64,000 nt of DNA from Algisphaera sp039180025 (GCA_039180025.1 JBCDDZ010000001.1:1-64000); one strand, 5' to 3'; positions 44,687-54,555 are shown, counted from the stretch's first letter. Notes: generated by a model from the sequence alone, not told the origin. Numbers and translations: made by a program.

Positions 44687-45223
44687 ATGACCCACGAACA
44701 ACTGATCGAACGCATCCGCGACACCGCCCTGCTCCACGGCGACTTCACGCTCCGCTCGGGCCGAAAAAGCAAGTACTACCTCGATAAATACCTCTTCGAG
44801 ACCCAGCCGGACATCCTCGCGGCCCTGGGCGAAAAGTTCGCGGAGGTGGTCCGGGCCGACGGCCCGGGTATCGATCGCCTGGCGGGCCCCGAACTCGGCG
44901 GGATACCCCTCGTGACCGCCGCCGCGATGGCCACCGGGCTGCCGATGGTGCTGATCCGCAACGCCAAAAAAGACTACGGCACCGCGAAACAATTTGAAGG
45001 CGTCCTGAAACCCCGAGACCGCATCCTCATCACCGAAGACATCGCGACCTCCGGCGGGCAATCCATCGAAGCCGCCCGGCTGCTCCGCGACCAGATGCAA
45101 GCCGACGTGGCCGGGATCGTGGTCGTAATCGACCGGGAAGAAGGCGCGCGGGAAAACATCGAGGCCGCGGGCTTCCACTTCCACGCTTTGTTTACGAAGA
45201 CCGAATTAGGGATCCACGAGTAA
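44687..45223 (+). CDS. pyrE: orotate phosphoribosyltransferase
   Basis: PyrE joins orotate to PRPP to make OMP in pyrimidine synthesis. From the ATG at 44687 the protein has 178 residues. FTLRSGRKSKYYLDKYLF is the orotate-binding start and ILITEDIATSGGQSIEAARL the PRPP-binding motif (here ED-IATSGG). IDRLAGPELGGIPLVTAAAM and a Lys-rich loop RNAKKDYGTAKQ complete the active site. An upstream in-frame start at 44666 lies within the inverted repeat and was not used. Confidence 0.94.
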   Translation: MTHEQLIERIRDTALLHGDFTLRSGRKSKYYLDKYLFETQPDILAALGEKFAEVVRADGPGIDRLAGPELGGIPLVTAAAMATGLPMVLIRNAKKDYGTAKQFEGVLKPRDRILITEDIATSGGQSIEAARLLRDQMQADVAGIVVVIDREEGARENIEAAGFHFHALFTKTELGIHE

Positions 45224-45274
45224 CCCACTCCCCGCCGCACGCCGGACCGTACCCGCAACGCCCCCGTGACCCGG

Positions 45275-46105
45275 TCACTCCGGCTCTGCCGCCCACGGCG
45301 CGACCGAATCCCCGATCCCGCTGGCGAGGTAGCCGCCGTCGACCGGGATCGTGACCCCGTTGACGAACCTGCCCGCCGCGCTGGCGAGGTAAACCGCCGC
45401 CCCGGCGATCTCGTCGGCCTCGCCGAACCGCGCCATCGGGGTGTGTTCCAGAATCCGTCGGCCGCGGTCGGTGCCCTCGATCATCTTGCGGTTGATGTCG
45501 GTGGGGATGAACCCTGGCGCAATGCCGTTGGTCCGGATGCCGTACTTCGCCCATTCGTTCGCGAGGCTGGCGGTCAGCCCCATCATGGCCGACTTCGCAC
45601 ACGCGTAGGCCGTGACCTCCGTCAAACTGACGTAGCTGCTGATCGAGGCGATATTGATGATCGCCCCGTCGTGCTGCTCACGGAAGACATGGCCCGCGGC
45701 CTGGCTCACCCGCAGCGCCCCGGTCACATGGATGTCGTAGAGCGAATTCATGTCGTCGCCGGTCAGATCGAACGTCGGCTTCTTGCACATGATCCCGGCC
45801 GAGTTCACCACCACGTGCAGCCCGCCAAACAGGTCCATCGTTTTCTCGACCGCCTCCTGCACCGACTGGTCCGAGGCGACATCCAGTGGGACCGCCGCCG
45901 CGACCGGGTCCACCAGGGTGTCGTCCCGCAGGCCGTCGAGTTCTTGAGCCGCCGCGGCCACTTTCTGCTGGGTCCGTCCGCCGACCACGACCTTCGCCCC
46001 GTGCCGGACCATCTCCGCCGCGATCGCTTTGCCGATCCCCGACCCGCCGCCCGTGACCAGCGCGACCCGCCCCGTTAGATCAAATAAAGAACGCTCTTTC
46101 GACAT
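45275..46105 (-). CDS. SDR-family oxidoreductase, gluconate 5-dehydrogenase-like
   Basis: A good AAGGAG lies 8 bp before the ATG at 46105, giving 276 residues. VALVTGGGSGIGKAIAAEMV is the cofactor loop, NSAG and SISSYVSLTEVTAYACAKSA give the catalytic Ser, Tyr and Lys, and IPVDGGYLAS closes the fold. The pattern resembles gluconate 5-dehydrogenase or 2-deoxy-gluconate 3-dehydrogenase types, but the substrate is inferred only. It converges with pyrE. Confidence 0.9.
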   Translation of the reverse strand: MSKERSLFDLTGRVALVTGGGSGIGKAIAAEMVRHGAKVVVGGRTQQKVAAAAQELDGLRDDTLVDPVAAAVPLDVASDQSVQEAVEKTMDLFGGLHVVVNSAGIMCKKPTFDLTGDDMNSLYDIHVTGALRVSQAAGHVFREQHDGAIINIASISSYVSLTEVTAYACAKSAMMGLTASLANEWAKYGIRTNGIAPGFIPTDINRKMIEGTDRGRRILEHTPMARFGEADEIAGAAVYLASAAGRFVNGVTIPVDGGYLASGIGDSVAPWAAEPE

Positions 46106-46578
46106 CGTCTCGGCTCCTTGCGGTTGACCCGTGAACATACCCGATCGCCTCGCGGCCCGTCTAGTTCTACGCGTGGCTGCAAAAACCCTGCGGCCCGGTC
46201 GGTCCGGACTCGCCCACGAGACGCCCCGGTGGTGTCACCCAAGATTCATCCCACGCCTGCCGCTGAATTTAGCGGAAGCCAGGCAGACCCACGGATCCTC
46301 CTTGTCACGGATTGCATCGCTCTTGTCGCAGATTACACCGCCGGGGATCGTGGACTTCGGTCCGTCCCGGCCTGGTTCCCGCGCCCGGGCCCACCTCGGA
46401 CCGCCCAGAGAAAACTTGTTCGAAAAATGACTGCGATCCGCGGCTTCCGAGCGGGCTTCTTTCCGCAGCGGGCCCGTACCGATCGTGGTCAAAATTACAG
46501 ACGGCTTGGTAGCCCGGGTTCGGCTTCCGCCCTGCCCCCTTGAATGATTCTGCGACGTATCTACAATACGGGGCTGCC
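46106..46578. other. intergenic region before the tRNA pair
   Basis: No gene was recognised in these 470 bp. It should hold the promoter of the SDR gene and, at its right end, that of tRNA-Met. Confidence 0.35.
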
Positions 46579-46651
46579 GCCGATGTAGCTCAGTTGGTAG
46601 AGCTAGGGATTCATAAGCCCTCGGTCACTGGTTCGAGTCCAGTCATCGGCA
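46579..46651 (+). tRNA. tRNA-Met or tRNA-Ile2 (CAT)
   Basis: A 73-nt cloverleaf has acceptor arms GCCGATG/CATCGGC, D arm GCTC-AGTTGGTAGA-GC, anticodon loop TTCATAA (anticodon CAT), and T arm ACTGG-TTCGAGT-CCAGT. A paired first base argues against initiator tRNA. The pair next to the anticodon loop is an A-G mismatch. Whether it is elongator Met or lysidine-modified Ile2 cannot be told with confidence. Confidence 0.9.
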
Positions 46652-46848
46652 TTGCCCCGCCATCCACCCGCTCGCGCTCGTGCCGGCCGCTCGAACCCAC
46701 GGAATTTCCCCGTGTGTGTGGACGACCGAATCGACCGACGAGTTCCCCTTATGCGGGGGATGCGGGTACATTGGGGCAGACAATGCCGATCCCCCGCGTC
46801 ACCCGCTCAGCCGTGCTGAGCTTGGCTCGCGGAATCAGGGACCCTTCT

Positions 46849-46939
<91 letters not shown>

Positions 46940-46959
46940 TTTTTCCGTCAGCAATTCCA

Positions 46960-47570
46960 GAAGCTCTTGCTCCAAATGAGTTTCCGAATAAATCCCGATT
47001 GCTGACTGGGCCTGTGTCCTCGGTGTGCCCTTAGCCGAGGGCGTGTCGGTGCCCTCGAATTTCTCTTCGCCGAGCGGAGAATGCTCGCGCCGCCCGTGCC
47101 GCGCCGACTCGCCGTCCAACTCACGCCTGGGGCTTCCGCAGCTTCCGGGGGCGGGAGGTGAAGGGAAAGTGTCCGAGGCCAGCGACGCCATGGCCGACTG
47201 GCTCTCGGCGTTGTTGAGGTGGTAGTACAGGTCGAGGATGTCCGACGAGCGGTGACCCAGCCACGCGAGCGCCTTCTTGTAGGCGACCTGGTGATTCGCG
47301 CACATCGACGCGAAGTGGTGACGGAAGCTGTTAGTGTTTGTAGCTCTCGGGGCTGGCGAGCCCGATCTCCCCGCAAACCTCTTTGAGCCGTTTGAGCAAG
47401 TTGCCGTTCCGCGACCCCCGGAAACACCAACTGCTGATTCCGGGGGCGGGGGAGCGACTTCAGCGGCGGCCGCACGCGCGGTGTATGGGCACGAACCGGT
47501 CCCGCTTGCTCTTGGTCCTGCCGGGCGTTGAGCCACCGCGGCAGATGTGGAGCATGAGCACGCCCTTGGC
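46960..47570 (-). pseudogene. tyrosine recombinase, frameshifted remnant
   Basis: Three frames must be combined. TKSKRDRFVPIH (about 47500) matches the catalytic beta-hairpin. GNLLKRLKEVCGEIGLASPE (about 47345-47405) is the following helix. NSFRHHFASMCANHQVAYKK then AWLGHRSSDILDLYYHLN (about 47215-47330) holds His-x-x-His/Arg and the Tyr nucleophile. At least two frameshifts make it inactive. Its 3' end points to the 3' end of tRNA-Ser, the usual place of an integrase at its attachment site. Confidence 0.75.
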
Positions 47571-47584
47571 GATAGCCGGCTCAG

Positions 47585-47909
47585 GCTCGTCAGCGGCAGC
47601 AGCTTGTGGATCTGCGGGTCTGCCACGCCTAGACACTTCGACAACTCCGCGATCCCGAGATGGTGCTCGATGAGCAGTTGACGCCAGGCATAGGCCTGCC
47701 CAAAAGCCTCTACTAACATAAGGCTTGGAGAGAGCCTGAGCCGGTATCGTCAGTTCACGGCCATCTGGAGCGAGGATCAGATGTTTCCCATCGAGCCGCT
47801 TCAGCTGGACGGCCAGTTGAAGCACAGACATGCCACGGACGTGCCGGACCTCCGGACGATAGAGGCATGCATCCGGTGTGTAGCAGAGCTCGACATCACT
47901 CGCCGACAT
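47585..47909 (-). pseudogene. remnant of a recombinase-associated HTH protein
   Basis: One frame reads LAVQLKRLDGKHLILAPDGR and, after a frameshift, AFGQAYAWRQLLIEHHLGIA then ELSKCLGVADPQIHKLLPLT. This order (basic beta-hairpin, then AxxWRxLL with an HTH) is known from the tail of serine recombinases or the small gene beside them in environmental bacteria. The call rests on pattern memory and is moderate. Confidence 0.5.
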
Positions 47910-48085
47910 TGCCTAGTCCTCAGCCTTCAGGGCCTCGAGTTGGGCCAGGTCCAGGTCGACCGTTAGCCGATCGGGGGCGAGGATCACACGCCTTACCGGA
48001 AAAAAAGGCTAGGCGACGCGGAAGAAAACCTTCAAATAAGTCGTGTAGTGTGCGGTGCCAGCGGGGGTGCCTAGACGCGCGCTGA

Positions 48086-48310
48086 TTCCTGAGCCTGGAC
48101 GATACCCGCGAAAAGATCGAAGCTCGGTGGTCGGACAGCAACGCCTTGTGTCCGTACAGCGGTCCGCAGAACCTGAGCCCGGAGCAATTCGCCGCTCGGC
48201 CCACAGCCCTTATCTGGCTGCTCTTGGCTTGGGGCAAAGATGGCGTGAAGACCAGCGAGATGCCGCCCGGCTGCGATCGGTACTGCGGATGCACGCGATG
48301 GCTGGATTAA
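48086..48310 (+). other. open frame without start codon, possible gene fragment
   Basis: A 74-codon open frame follows a stop at 48083 and lacks ATG, GTG or TTG near its beginning. It reads LSLDDTREKIEARWSDSNAL then CPYSGPQNLSPEQFAARPTA and ends CGCTRWLD. The composition looks coding rather than random, so it may be the 3' end of a truncated gene in the recombinase relic. No family was recognised. Confidence 0.25.
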
Positions 48311-48736
48311 GAACGCTCTAGCCGTGAATCAAATCCTTCAACGGGCCAACAAAGCACCCGCCAATATGTCGCAAAATGTCCTAATTTTTACGCAATTTTT
48401 CCCTTGCAATCTGACAAATTCTGGGTATTTTTTTCACCATAGGCAATTGTAATTTCGACCCTCTCGCGCTCTTCTTCAATTCATTGCTTGGGCTAGTCGA
48501 TTCGCTGTTATTTGACTGCTTGTTTCCTCCGCTCTTACCGGTTTTGTTTCTTATCGAAGATATATCTAGGTGTGTTCTGCAAACACGAGGCCGATGGTCT
48601 CATCCAACTACCGGTTCGATCTTGCTTCTTGCCGCCCGTTGTCGATCCGATAGCGGGTCAGATGGTTTAGTATCTTTTTAAGCTTCCTGCTTCTTTTTAG
48701 CTCCATTTTCTCCTTCATCTCAAGGGTGTTTGATCT
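48311..48736. other. AT-rich upstream region of the GH-A glycosidase
   Basis: About 425 bp, much richer in A and T than most of the window (for example around 48360-48480). No gene is visible. It probably carries the promoter of the following gene and may be part of a transferred segment. Confidence 0.4.
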
Positions 48737-50623
48737 ATGCAAACAAGATTTAATCGTGACTCGCACGCAATCCGTCGAGGCGACATTTTTCAATGTGGGT
48801 TGGGTATGTTGTGTTTTTTCCTGCTGCAGATCAGCGTTGCAGGAATAGCGTATGGGGGAGTCGGCGAACGCCTCGGCAACGCGGCGATAGGAAATTCGCT
48901 AGACGCAAATAACGGGGGTATCGGTTATCAACGGTGGAATGTCATCGATTTGGCTGGCGTTGGGATGGGGCGGGTTGCACCTAAAATCTCTGACTACTAT
49001 CCGAATGGCTACAACTCATCGATTGTCGCATCTGTAATGGATGGATATGTGAGAGAGTGCTACCGACGTGACATCACGCCGGTCTTTCTAGGCAATATCA
49101 ACGATTCTGGGCCATCGGTGGGTTACGGTAAATGGAAGACCTTTGGCCAGACCGTTGCCAGCCGGTACCGCCCCGGCAGTAATTGGAATATCAATAATGG
49201 TCACGGTAAAGACTGGGGCATCCGCTATTACATGGCGGTCAACGAGCCGAGGTCGTCGTGGATCCCCGACAATTTCACACCACAGCAATACAAGGTGGCT
49301 GTCGAAGGTTTCGCCGATGGCGTGCGGGCGGCAGACTCTACGCTTCTTGTGGGGCCGGGCGGTTTCACAGAAATATCGCTGCGTTACAACAACAACGAGT
49401 TTATCCCAACGCTGACCCCTCTTTTTCAAGACGGGACACTTGATTTCGTGATGATCCACCGTTATTGGGGCGGGGTTCCAATCGACGACTATACCTGGTC
49501 GTTGCAAAATCAATTTGAACAGATCAAAGATCAATATAACATTCCGGAATCGGTCAAATTTGCAACCGACGAGTTCAATACCCGGGGCAACGACGCCAAC
49601 GGCAATCTCGCCCAAGAACGTATAGCGAAGGATTATTTAACGGCAGCATGGGACGCCCTAGGAGTAATTGACGATGCGGGCCAGCCCTGCTCTGAGTTCG
49701 TGTTAACCTATAATGTGGGGATGCTTCAGTCGGAAGAGCGAGACCATGGTTTATGGCTCAATTATAATCCAATAACATTTAATCGACGGGGCAAGGTGTT
49801 TCAGATGCTCGCGCACCTGACGAAGGGTTTAGAGTTCATCTATAACGACCCAAAGGGTACGGGGCAGTACAGACTAACGGGCAACGGCAAGACGATGTGG
49901 GTTTGGCAGAACCGTGTCGGTTGGTCCTCGCTTAGTCCTTCCACCAGCTATCAAATTAAGAATATCCCCGCCGGAACAACCGAAATTAAAGTTTACCGCT
50001 ATAACTCGTGGAAGCAGTCGGGTGGTTCTGCAGGTTCCGAAGTTCCGTTCAAGACGATCTCGATTTCGGGGCAAAAGACACGGACGATAGGCGGCTTGCC
50101 CAATAATGAAACGCTGATGTTTATTGGTAATGCAGTCACCCCGGGCTATACCACTCCGATCAATCGCCGAATCACCTTGCGAGCGAAAGGTAACAACAAA
50201 TTTGTGGCCGCGGACCGCAATTTAAACGGCTCGAACACCTGGAAGCTGGCCGCCAACCGCTCCTCGGCTGGTGGGTCGTGGGAAAAGTTCGACGTCTTCG
50301 AAGGGCCCAACGGTACCGTGTCGCTTAAATCCCGTGGCAGTGGCAAATATGTTTCAACCCGAGGTTCCGGTGCCGGTGCCACGCAAGCAAACCCTCTACT
50401 GCGAGCGGTCGCAAACAGCCCGTCGTCGGACTGGGAACTCTTTAAGTGGGTCAACAACTCGGACGGCACTGTTTCTCTGCGGTGCGTCGCCAACAACAAA
50501 TTCGTCAGTTCGGATCGAAACCTAGACGGTGTGAACTGGCCCCTATCGGCCAATCGTAACCGTATCGGCGGCAGCTGGGAAAAATTCACGTGGAACAATA
50601 TCGGATCGGCCGGCCAGCCATAA
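48737..50623 (+). CDS. secreted clan GH-A glycosidase with C-terminal beta-trefoil/fascin-like domain
   Basis: The 628-residue protein has a signal peptide (core CFFLLQISVAGIAYG). Residues 45-385 look like a TIM barrel: RYYMAVNEPRSSW holds an Asn-Glu pair with Glu170 as likely acid/base, and KFATDEFNTRG holds Glu279 as likely nucleophile, the clan GH-A arrangement (GH39/GH5-like). A beta-sandwich follows (about 385-475). Residues 480-622 are a trefoil with repeated KFVAADRNLNG, KYVSTRGSG and KFVSSDRNLDG, like fascin or carbohydrate-binding trefoils. GC content is visibly lower than in neighbours and a recombinase relic lies upstream, so acquisition is likely. The substrate is unknown. Confidence 0.8.
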   Translation: MQTRFNRDSHAIRRGDIFQCGLGMLCFFLLQISVAGIAYGGVGERLGNAAIGNSLDANNGGIGYQRWNVIDLAGVGMGRVAPKISDYYPNGYNSSIVASVMDGYVRECYRRDITPVFLGNINDSGPSVGYGKWKTFGQTVASRYRPGSNWNINNGHGKDWGIRYYMAVNEPRSSWIPDNFTPQQYKVAVEGFADGVRAADSTLLVGPGGFTEISLRYNNNEFIPTLTPLFQDGTLDFVMIHRYWGGVPIDDYTWSLQNQFEQIKDQYNIPESVKFATDEFNTRGNDANGNLAQERIAKDYLTAAWDALGVIDDAGQPCSEFVLTYNVGMLQSEERDHGLWLNYNPITFNRRGKVFQMLAHLTKGLEFIYNDPKGTGQYRLTGNGKTMWVWQNRVGWSSLSPSTSYQIKNIPAGTTEIKVYRYNSWKQSGGSAGSEVPFKTISISGQKTRTIGGLPNNETLMFIGNAVTPGYTTPINRRITLRAKGNNKFVAADRNLNGSNTWKLAANRSSAGGSWEKFDVFEGPNGTVSLKSRGSGKYVSTRGSGAGATQANPLLRAVANSPSSDWELFKWVNNSDGTVSLRCVANNKFVSSDRNLDGVNWPLSANRNRIGGSWEKFTWNNIGSAGQP

Positions 50624-50651
50624 TGGGCCGGTCCTAACGGCCAACTGACCC

Positions 50652-50714
50652 GGGGCCGGATCTATCTCGACACGCGGCGGCAGAGAAGCCGCCGGCCTAG
50701 ATAGATCCGGTCCC
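50652..50714 (+). terminator. large stem-loop terminator after the glycosidase
   Basis: The arms 50652-50667 and 50699-50714 pair over 16 bp (CCGGATCTATCT/AGATAGATCCGG plus G-rich ends with one G-T). An inner stem GGCGGC/GCCGCC is stacked inside. It lies 29 bp past the stop. There is no long T run after it. Confidence 0.6.
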
Positions 50715-50879
50715 ATTTGCGTTCTCCCGCCGATTCGGCGACAACGCGCTATTTATAATGAAATTTGTATTGTCACAAGATATTTTGCGAATGTGAAAGA
50801 ATAATTGACGACATCGGATTTCAGCAGTCATCGATACCAAAGGTCTTATTTATTGCGTTTAGATTGTTTTAAGGTGCTG

Positions 50880-52895
50880 ATGACGTCTCTGATATGGTCG
50901 CTGGTTGCCATTGAGAGTGGCGCGCAACCGAACGACGAAGTCGTGTTGGATCTGCGTGAACCCATCACGTTGCAGGCACTCGTGGATTACACCTCGCGAG
51001 AGTTCGGTATCAACCTGCTTTACGAGCCGGGCGTGGTCTCGGGTTCGGTTCGTCTGCAGACCCAAGGACCGATTCCCCGAGACGCCTTGTGGGGGATTTT
51101 GAACGCGTCGATGCAGTTGCACGGCTACGTCATAGCGGACTTAGACGTGCCGGGCTTTAAACAAATCACACAAATCGAAAATGTCAAACCCGCGATCCGG
51201 CGTTTCCGTGCCGATGGGGCGGACGATGGGCGGCCGGCAACCGCGGACGAACTCGTGGTCGAAGCAGTCAAGCTCACCGATTTACAGCCCAGCGCGGCGG
51301 TGCGTCTGGTCGCCCCGGTGCTGACCTCGCAGGCGAATGTCGTCTTCACGGCCGAGGAACAGAGGACGATCTTATTGGCGGATGAACGATCACGCGTCGA
51401 GCAAGCGGTCGCCTTGATCCAACTCGTTGAGGGGGCCAAGGGCGACAGCAACATCCGTACGCTAACGCTGAGACACGCGTTGGTGCAGGACGTCGCGAAC
51501 ACGGTGCTCGAGGTGATGTCGGCCAAGCTGCAGGGCGACGGGCTGTTCCGGCAGATCGAAGGTTTGCGGGTTTTGCCGGACGTGCGAACCAACCAGATTG
51601 TCATCACCGCGGCCGATCCGCGGCTCCTGGACGACGCGGTCCGGCTGGCGACTTTGCTCGATACCGAAGTGACGTCGCCGGTCCCCCCGGTCCGGCGGTA
51701 CAAGCTGACCAATACGACCGCGGTCGATCTGCTGCGTACCCTCAAAGCGGTATCTGGCGGCGACGCGGACCCTTTCGATGAACTGGGCGCCGCCGAACCC
51801 GGGCTTGCGTTTGGCGGCCGAGAAGAAACAACGGATAGCGGCGGGGAATTGGGGCAAAACGGTGGCCGCGGTCCTAATAGTTTCGGGGAGGGGCGGGCCG
51901 CCACGTTGACGGTCGAAACCAGTTTTTCCGAGGGTCAGCTCAACGGCGCGGACGTCACGTTGGCCGCGGACGTGAATACCAACTCGATCATCGTGGTAGC
52001 CGATCCGGCGACGCAGGAGATCTATGCCGGGCTCATCGAGTTGCTCGACGAACGCCGACCGCAGGTCCAGATCGAGGCGACGCTGGTGTCGCTTAATACG
52101 ACCAACGACTACACGCTGGGCGTCGAGTTCGGGATCGACGCGGGCCTGGAGGGCGACGCCCAACTCATCACGTTCAGCTCGTTCGGGATTAGCACGATCG
52201 ACCCGCTGACCGCCGGTCTGACGCCGACCGTAGCGTCGGGGCTGACATCGGCACTACTGGATGCGGACTTCGCCGAGGTGGTGCTGCGTGCTTTCGAAGA
52301 AGACGGGAATTCCCGGGTGCTCTCGGCCCCGACGCTGCTGGTGAACGACAACGAGCGTGGCCGGCTACGCAGCCTCACCGAAGAACCCACGACCAGCATT
52401 ACGCAGGGCGAGGTGAGCGACCAGATCTCGTTTCGCGAATACGTGGAGGCAGGTACCACGATCGACGTCGTGCCGCACATCAGCGAAGGCGGCTACCTTC
52501 AGCTGGAATACCGCGTAGAGGTCAATAGTTTCTTGCCGGCCGATGCGACGCTGGCTGCGCTCGGCGTCCCACCCCCGCGTCAGACCGACGCCCTGCAGAG
52601 CCGGGTGACCATTCCCGATGGTTTTACGATCATCGTCGGCGGTCTGACCCGGCGTGACGAGTCGGAAATCATCAGCAAAGTCCCGATCCTTGGCGACGTC
52701 CCGCTCCTGGGCGAGTTGTTTAAGCAGACCAGCCGGGACAGCAACAAATCGACGCTTTTTGTGTTTCTGAGGCCCACGATTTTGGCCGACGACGATTTTG
52801 CGGACCTTCGCGGCTTATCGGAAACGAAGCTCCGTGACGCCGGTCTGCCGGGGAATGAACCTTACGACGAACCGGACTTGATCCTCGGTGAATAA
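50880..52895 (+). CDS. gspD: type II secretion secretin
   Basis: GspD forms the outer-membrane channel. The ATG at 50880, preceded by AAGGTG, opens a signal peptide (MTSLIWSLVAIESGAQ) and gives 671 residues; a TTG at 50805 would add 25. N0 to N3 domains occupy about 20-420, with the repeated VLPDVRTNQIVITAADPRLL and LAADVNTNSIIVVADPAT. The C-terminal secretin domain has VEATLVSLN-like QIEATLVSLNTTNDYTLGVE and VPILGDVPLLGELFK. A Gly/Asn-rich loop (about 330-355) separates N2 and N3. It is first in the operon. Confidence 0.95.
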   Translation: MTSLIWSLVAIESGAQPNDEVVLDLREPITLQALVDYTSREFGINLLYEPGVVSGSVRLQTQGPIPRDALWGILNASMQLHGYVIADLDVPGFKQITQIENVKPAIRRFRADGADDGRPATADELVVEAVKLTDLQPSAAVRLVAPVLTSQANVVFTAEEQRTILLADERSRVEQAVALIQLVEGAKGDSNIRTLTLRHALVQDVANTVLEVMSAKLQGDGLFRQIEGLRVLPDVRTNQIVITAADPRLLDDAVRLATLLDTEVTSPVPPVRRYKLTNTTAVDLLRTLKAVSGGDADPFDELGAAEPGLAFGGREETTDSGGELGQNGGRGPNSFGEGRAATLTVETSFSEGQLNGADVTLAADVNTNSIIVVADPATQEIYAGLIELLDERRPQVQIEATLVSLNTTNDYTLGVEFGIDAGLEGDAQLITFSSFGISTIDPLTAGLTPTVASGLTSALLDADFAEVVLRAFEEDGNSRVLSAPTLLVNDNERGRLRSLTEEPTTSITQGEVSDQISFREYVEAGTTIDVVPHISEGGYLQLEYRVEVNSFLPADATLAALGVPPPRQTDALQSRVTIPDGFTIIVGGLTRRDESEIISKVPILGDVPLLGELFKQTSRDSNKSTLFVFLRPTILADDDFADLRGLSETKLRDAGLPGNEPYDEPDLILGE

Positions 52896-54555
52896 CTCCT
52901 CTGCGTCCATCTCGGCTCGGGAGCCACAGCGCACTCTGCCTGCTCTGCGGGCCCGCGCGGGCGGGGGTGTGGCCCTCGCGGTGGACGGGGTGGCGGATGT
53001 GGTCGAGACGCTGCCGGGCTTCGAAATGGTGGCCCATCTGGCCGCATCGCCCGCATTCGTCGCGGGTATCCCGATTGCGTTTGCCCGCCGCCACGCGTTG
53101 ATCGGTTTCGATGGCGACGACGACGCGCTTTACTTGGCAATGGCCGATCCCGGTCAGTTGGACTTGAGCGAGACGGTCGCGCGTCGGCTCGGGGTGTCGG
53201 TCCGCCTCGTCTCGGCGACCGACCAGGAGGTTCAGGCTGCGATCAACCGGGCTTACGAACAACGTCAAGGGGAGGTCAGCGAGGTGATGGCTCTGATCGA
53301 TCCCGGCGAACGGGCCGCGGTTCTGGCTGAGCTGCAGAACATGTCCGCCAGCGACGACCTGCTGGATAGCGGCGGACGTTCGCCGGTGATCAAACTGGTG
53401 AACCTGATGCTGGCCGAGGCGGTGCGAACTCGGGCGTCGGACGTTCATATCCAGCCGTACGAGCACCACGTCGTGGCGCGGATGCGGATCGACGGTGTTT
53501 TGTACGACACGTTCGAGTTGCCCAAGGCGGTTCAGGAGGAGGCGATCAGCCGGATCAAGGTCATGGCGCGGATGGACATCGCCGAGAAGCGTCTGCCCCA
53601 GGACGGCCGGGTGCCGGTGCGTGTGGGAGACCGCTCGATCGACTTGCGGGTCTCGACGTTGCCGGCGAGCTTCGGCGAGCGGGTGGTGATCCGTCTACTG
53701 GACAAGAGCCGGGGCTTGATTTCGCTCGACGAGTTGGCCCTGCCCGAAGCAACGGACACACGTCTTCGCGACATGATCCACGGCGAGCACGGCATACTGC
53801 TGGTCACCGGCCCGACCGGCAGCGGCAAGACGACCACGCTCTACGCCGCGCTCGCCGAAGCCGACAGCCTCACCCGCAATATCCTGACCATCGAAGACCC
53901 CATCGAGTATCACTTCGACGGCATCAGCCAGACTCAGGTCAATGCCAAGAAAGGCATGTCCTTCGCCAACGGCCTGCGTTCGGTGCTCCGTCAAGACCCC
54001 GACATCATCATGGTCGGCGAGATCCGCGACCATGAGACCGCCGAGATCTCCATTCAGGCCGCGTTGACCGGCCACCTCGTGCTTTCGACGCTGCATACCA
54101 ACGACGCGGCGAGCGCCGTGACCCGCCTGCTGGACCTGGGCATCGAGCCGTATCTCGTGGCGAGCTCGGTGGTAGGGGTCGCGGCGCAACGGTTGTTGCG
54201 TCGCATCTGTCCCGATTGCCGCACGCCCCACACGCCGACCGATCACGACCGCGAGGTGCTCCATCGGTTAGGCGAGTTGCCCGAGGCGTTGGACCTGTCC
54301 CGGATGAGCCGGGGGGCGGGGTGCGAAGCGTGTCGTCAGACAGGTTACCGCGGCCGGCAGGCGATCTTCGAACTGCTAACGGTCAGCGGGACGGTACGCG
54401 ACTTGGTGCAGCAGCGCGCGAACGCGACCACGATTAAAACCGAGGCGGTGCGCTTGGGGATGACGACGCTGCACGACGACGCGATGCGGCTGGTTCTCGC
54501 CGGGCAGACCACCGTGGATGAACTGCTGCGGGTAGCCACACGCAGCGGGCTTTGA
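52888..54555 (+). CDS. gspE: type II secretion ATPase
   Basis: GspE powers pseudopilus assembly. The GTG at 52888 overlaps the gspD stop, giving 555 residues. The core has VRTRASDVHIQPYEHHVVAR, Walker A GPTGSGKTTTLYAAL (about 308-322), the Asp box TIEDPIEYHFDGISQTQVN, Walker B RQDPDIIMVGEIRDHETAEI and the His box LTGHLVLSTLHTNDAASAV. A tetracysteine zinc motif follows: CPDC and CEAC. All are intact. Confidence 0.96.
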   Translation: MNNSSASISAREPQRTLPALRARAGGGVALAVDGVADVVETLPGFEMVAHLAASPAFVAGIPIAFARRHALIGFDGDDDALYLAMADPGQLDLSETVARRLGVSVRLVSATDQEVQAAINRAYEQRQGEVSEVMALIDPGERAAVLAELQNMSASDDLLDSGGRSPVIKLVNLMLAEAVRTRASDVHIQPYEHHVVARMRIDGVLYDTFELPKAVQEEAISRIKVMARMDIAEKRLPQDGRVPVRVGDRSIDLRVSTLPASFGERVVIRLLDKSRGLISLDELALPEATDTRLRDMIHGEHGILLVTGPTGSGKTTTLYAALAEADSLTRNILTIEDPIEYHFDGISQTQVNAKKGMSFANGLRSVLRQDPDIIMVGEIRDHETAEISIQAALTGHLVLSTLHTNDAASAVTRLLDLGIEPYLVASSVVGVAAQRLLRRICPDCRTPHTPTDHDREVLHRLGELPEALDLSRMSRGAGCEACRQTGYRGRQAIFELLTVSGTVRDLVQQRANATTIKTEAVRLGMTTLHDDAMRLVLAGQTTVDELLRVATRSGL

